Part shown: piece after piece, positions 61,283 to 64,000 of the stretch
Numbering within the stretch: the stretch's first letter is position 1
Layout of the letters: each line of letters opens with the position of its first letter
Assembly (NCBI GenBank): GCA_030526665.1
Contig: JAUNCI010000004.1
Location: 1 to 64,000 of the forward strand
Length of the DNA stretch: 64,000 nucleotides
Direction of reading: 5' to 3'
Source of the DNA: Eubacteriales bacterium
GTDB lineage: Bacteria > Bacillota > Clostridia > Lachnospirales > Lachnospiraceae
Notes under the pieces: generated by a model
Databases searched by the model: none
Told to the model about the DNA's origin: nothing
The model's input: the letters and a program-made list of their open reading frames with translations, nothing else
Position numbers and translations under genes: made by a program

Positions 61283-61499
61283 GAAAAAGAGTATAAAATC
61301 CAAATGTGTTGGAATTATGTTCGAAATGTGAAAAATTAAAGAGTATTTATAAATGAAAACAAAAGAAAAACAAAAGGAATTCAAAAGAAAATCTGTAATT
61401 TTTATAGGTCGTTGTTTGTGGATTTTTTTCATGATACAGTGTGAATACAAAAAACTCGACCTGAAAATGTAAAACATTTAATCTGAGGACAACTAAGGC

Positions 61500-62048
61500 A
61501 TGAAGAAAAGAAAGCGAAATACGATAAAACCTCGGATAAAAAGAGCAATGTTTTTTGCTGTGAGTCTGCTCTTATCGGTATCGGATAAATTTCAGTACAT
61601 GACAGCAAAAGAGATTGCCGGAGAAGATACGGAATATAATTATCAGATAAAAATAAAACCTTTGACAGCGGACGAAGGGAAAGACCGTCTGCAGTGGCTG
61701 GAAGTTACAGTTTATAATCAGGGGGAAAGTACATTGGAGAAATTAACACTGACATATGAGTTTTCCGCGGAAAATGTGAGGGGAAGATGGCTGGTTTATC
61801 GAACGGAAACGATCAATGAAAATCAACTGACGATTTCCAGAATAGAACCGCTCAAATCCCACAGTGTGTTTCTTTTGGCGGCGATTTCAGATGTAAGAGA
61901 TACAGAAGCAGAGGAAAATACAGAAATACAGGAAAATGAGGAGGAAAAACTGACTTGCATTATTCATGGCTGTATCAGCTGTGATGATGGGAAAAATACG
62001 GTTGTAAACGACGTGGTACAAATATTGAAAAGAGAAGGAAACCTGTGA
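61500..62048 (+). CDS. Small protein of unknown function with N-terminal hydrophobic segment
   Basis: A 182-residue protein I do not recognise. A strongly basic N-terminus (residues 1-16, many Lys/Arg) precedes a short hydrophobic segment (about 17-27, AMFFAVSLLLS), so it may be secreted or membrane-attached. Residues about 40-130 have alternating beta-strand character like an Ig-like or NEAT-unlike beta-sandwich; no motif is diagnostic. An acidic stretch (about 134-148) and a Cys-containing IIHGCISCDDG segment lie near the end. It precedes murE by 60 bp and may be cotranscribed. Start at 61500 has only a weak ribosome site; ATG at 61548 is an alternative. Confidence 0.6.
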   Translation: MKKRKRNTIKPRIKRAMFFAVSLLLSVSDKFQYMTAKEIAGEDTEYNYQIKIKPLTADEGKDRLQWLEVTVYNQGESTLEKLTLTYEFSAENVRGRWLVYRTETINENQLTISRIEPLKSHSVFLLAAISDVRDTEAEENTEIQENEEEKLTCIIHGCISCDDGKNTVVNDVVQILKREGNL

Positions 62049-62108
62049 TATACTAATACGGAATATGTAATAAGATAACATGCCCTTATTGGCGTTTGGA
62101 GGTATAAA

Positions 62109-63566
62109 ATGAAAGTTGCACAGTTGTTGAAAGCATTGGAATTCACCTGCCTGCAGGGAAGTCTGGAACAGGAAGTATCTTCTGTAGAGTATGATTCCAG
62201 AAAAGTGAAAGAAAACTCATTGTTTATCTGTATCAGAGGCGCTGTGGTGGATGGTCATAAATTTGTACCGGATGTTATAGAAAAAGGTGCCAAAACACTG
62301 ATCGTAGAAGAAGCGATTCAGGCCCCTGAGGATGTTACGGTTATTCTTGTTCAGGACAGCCGTTATGCGATGGCATTTATCTCTGCGGCATATTTCGGAA
62401 ACCCTGCAGATCAGCTGAAGGTAATCGGAATTACCGGAACAAAAGGCAAAACAACGACAACCTATATGGTAAAAAGCATTTTGGAAAATGCAGGACATAA
62501 AGTTGGTCTGATTGGCACAATTGAGGCGATTATCGGAGATCAGGTGATTCCGGCAGCAAATACAACACCGGAGTCTTTTGTGGTACAGGAATATTTCCGC
62601 AAGATGGTTGACGCAGGCTGCGATGCGGTTGTTATGGAAGTTTCTTCCCAGGGACTGATGCTGCATCGTACACAAGGCTTTGTTTTTGATTTTGGTATCT
62701 TTACAAATATCGAACCGGATCACATCGGACCAAATGAACATAGAGATTTTGATCATTATCTGGAATGTAAATCAATGCTGTTGAAACAGTGTAAGGTGGG
62801 AATTGTAAATCGAGATGATGCACATTTTGAGCAGATCATAAAAGGTCATACCTGTCAATTGGAAACCTATGGATTTTCTCCGGAGGCGGATCTGCGTGCG
62901 GAAGATGCACAGCTGATCGGCGGAAAAGGAACACTTGGTATTTCTTATCATTTAAAAGGATTACTGGATTTCCCTGTAGAAATCGATATTCCGGGAAAAT
63001 TCAGTATTTATAACTCATTGACTGCAATAGCGATCTGCCGACATTTCGGAGTTTCAGAAGATAACATTATTAAAGCTTTGAAAGTGGCCCGTGTAAAAGG
63101 TCGTATTGAAATGGTAAAGGTATCGGATGAATTTACATTAATGATCGACTATGCGCATAATGCAATGGCTCTGGAGAGTCTTTTGTCCACACTTCGTGAG
63201 TATCATCCGCATCGTCTGGTATGCCTGTTCGGCTGTGGAGGAAATCGTTCGAAACTTCGTCGCTATGATATGGGAGAGGTGTCCGGTAAACTGGCAGATC
63301 TGACAATTATTACTTCGGATAATCCACGTAATGAAGAACCGCAGGAAATCATTAACGATATTAAAATCGGTATTGGCAGAACCAGTGGTAAATTTGTTGA
63401 AATCATAGATCGAAAAGAAGCAATTGCTTACGCGATTCACCATGGAGAGCCGGGAGATATTATTGTTCTTGCAGGAAAAGGCCACGAAGACTACCAGGAA
63501 ATAAAAGGAAAAAAATATCCTATGGATGAACGTGTACTGATAGCGGATATCCTTGCAGGAAAGTAG
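62109..63566 (+). CDS. murE: UDP-MurNAc-L-Ala-D-Glu:meso-diaminopimelate ligase
   Basis: A 485-residue Mur ligase adding the third residue of the peptidoglycan stem. The ATP loop is GTKGKTTT (110-117), the UMAG-binding part has SRKVKENSLFICI, and the central MIDYAHNAMAL motif is present. The amino acid-selective motif near the C-terminus is DNPR, which marks meso-DAP rather than lysine specificity. This agrees with dapF in the window. GGAGG precedes the ATG; priA starts 13 bp later. Confidence 0.95.
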   Translation: MKVAQLLKALEFTCLQGSLEQEVSSVEYDSRKVKENSLFICIRGAVVDGHKFVPDVIEKGAKTLIVEEAIQAPEDVTVILVQDSRYAMAFISAAYFGNPADQLKVIGITGTKGKTTTTYMVKSILENAGHKVGLIGTIEAIIGDQVIPAANTTPESFVVQEYFRKMVDAGCDAVVMEVSSQGLMLHRTQGFVFDFGIFTNIEPDHIGPNEHRDFDHYLECKSMLLKQCKVGIVNRDDAHFEQIIKGHTCQLETYGFSPEADLRAEDAQLIGGKGTLGISYHLKGLLDFPVEIDIPGKFSIYNSLTAIAICRHFGVSEDNIIKALKVARVKGRIEMVKVSDEFTLMIDYAHNAMALESLLSTLREYHPHRLVCLFGCGGNRSKLRRYDMGEVSGKLADLTIITSDNPRNEEPQEIINDIKIGIGRTSGKFVEIIDRKEAIAYAIHHGEPGDIIVLAGKGHEDYQEIKGKKYPMDERVLIADILAGK

Positions 63567-63579
63567 AAAGTGAATTCGG

Positions 63580-64000
63580 ATGACATATGCAGATGTAATT
63601 ATTGATATTACGAGTGAAAAACTGGATCATAGTTTTCAATATCGTATTCCGGAACAATGGAAAAATTCCATTGTTCTGGGAGGTGTGGTTTCCGTGCCGT
63701 TCGGACGAGGAAATGCCATTCAGAAGGGATATGTTATAGGATTTTCCGAGACACCGAAATATGAGCCTGAAAAAATAAAAGAAATCATAGATGTATTGAG
63801 TGATGAGGAGACCACGGAATCGAAAATGGTCATGCTTGCGGCATGGATGAAGGAAAACTGTGGCTCAACGATGATTCAGGCTTTAAAAACGGTGCTTCCG
63901 ATTCGAAAAAAGATTCAGGGAAAACAAAAACGCTATGTTTATCTTTCTGTATCGGAACAGGATGCACAGCAGTATCTGGAGACAATACGAGGTTCCCGTT
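63580..64000 (+). CDS. priA: Primosomal protein N' (PriA), N-terminal fragment cut by the window edge
   Basis: The first 140 residues of the replication-restart helicase PriA. The N-terminal 3'-DNA-binding domain is visible: YADVIIDITSEKLDHSFQYR (3-22), then VVSVPFGRGNAIQKGYVIG and the following winged-helix start. ATG at 63580 chosen by homology; GTG at 63570 is an alternative. The helicase motifs lie beyond 64000. With dnaD and dnaI it belongs to the restart primosome. Confidence 0.9.
   Translation, partial: MTYADVIIDITSEKLDHSFQYRIPEQWKNSIVLGGVVSVPFGRGNAIQKGYVIGFSETPKYEPEKIKEIIDVLSDEETTESKMVMLAAWMKENCGSTMIQALKTVLPIRKKIQGKQKRYVYLSVSEQDAQQYLETIRGSR

Larger units (their letters stand above)
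60993..61499. other. Divergent intergenic region between purC and the next gene
   Basis: About 500 bp with no convincing coding frame. From left to right it holds a small GGAAAC/GTTTCC hairpin in the purC leader (61037-61051), a strong terminator (61119-61159), a second terminator (61174-61200), a long hairpin with a C-rich loop on the minus strand (61221-61281), an A-rich stretch, and an inverted pair AGGTCG/CGACCT (61406-61411 with 61457-61462) around a possible plus-strand promoter. Terminators are not expected between divergent genes, so a small RNA is suspected. Confidence 0.6.

Noticed and set aside
1..64000. Mobile elements, prophage genes, CRISPR arrays, rRNA or tRNA genes
   Set aside because: No transposase, integrase, phage structural gene, regularly spaced repeats or cloverleaf was recognised in reading the genes and intergenic stretches on either strand.

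Overview
The window looks like chromosome from an anaerobic, low-to-mid GC Gram-positive of the class Clostridia, most likely a Lachnospiraceae gut-type organism. The evidence is the set of protein families (DUF5702 and FHA Tad-locus proteins, a TSCPD-domain protein, DnaD/DnaI-type primosome genes, a CwlO/PcsB-like coiled coil), strong AGGAGG ribosome binding sites, TTGACA/TATAAT promoters, many U-rich intrinsic terminators, a class III anaerobic ribonucleotide reductase, and meso-DAP cell-wall genes (dapF, and murE with a DNPR motif). I cannot name the species. I see no insertion sequence, prophage, CRISPR array, rRNA or tRNA.

Layout. 1-1.7 kb: acetyltransferase and SGNH hydrolase on the minus strand. 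1.7-11.6 kb: a long plus-strand Tad/Flp pilus operon: prepilin peptidase, CpaE/TadZ, TadA ATPase, TadB, TadC, a tiny Flp pilin, a DUF5702 protein, a Cys/His-rich TadE-like protein, a second prepilin peptidase, another TadE-like protein and an FHA protein. 11.7-18.8 kb: rhomboid protease, HIT protein, murG plus a TSCPD protein (minus), then mtnN, a methyltransferase and a large extracytoplasmic protein. 19-25 kb: a repeat-bearing SGNH surface protein, asnS, and an SbcD-like nuclease with a membrane-embedded Rad50-like ATPase. 25-30 kb (minus): dnaD, dnaI and prs, then murC separately. 30-32.3 kb: a coiled-coil/3D cell-wall protein and a lone PduB-type microcompartment shell protein. 32.5-43 kb: hisC, a COG2426 membrane protein, rho, rpmE, DUF1385, prmC, prfA, a nucleotidyltransferase, glmM, a TPR lipoprotein and yerC. 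43-50.9 kb: acyl-CoA ligase, Na+/solute symporter, hflX, amidohydrolase, azlCD, dapF. 51-53.4 kb: a polar amino acid ABC transporter. 53.5-61 kb: CBS protein, asnA, nrdD, DUF1015, a MATE pump and purC. 61.5-64 kb: a small unknown protein, murE and the start of priA.

How genes work together. Cell-wall precursor genes (glmM, murC, murE, murG, dapF) are scattered rather than held in one dcw cluster. dnaD/dnaI and priA belong to replication initiation and restart. prmC-prfA couples release factor 1 to its methyltransferase. The Tad genes form one coupled operon with a promoter and a structured leader.

Most notable observations. (1) The substrate-binding protein at 51035-51823 reads as a circular permutation of the SBP_bac_3 family: the normal C-terminal half comes first and the normal N-terminal half last, joined by a new linker. 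(2) The divergent gap between purC and the next gene holds a candidate C-rich small RNA with its own intrinsic terminator (about 61282 down to 61174), followed by a second terminator. (3) A PduB-type shell protein stands alone. (4) The Tad operon carries two prepilin peptidases, a possible metal-binding TadE-like subunit and an FHA protein with a GarA-like phosphothreonine motif. All calls come from reading the sequence; no database search was run.
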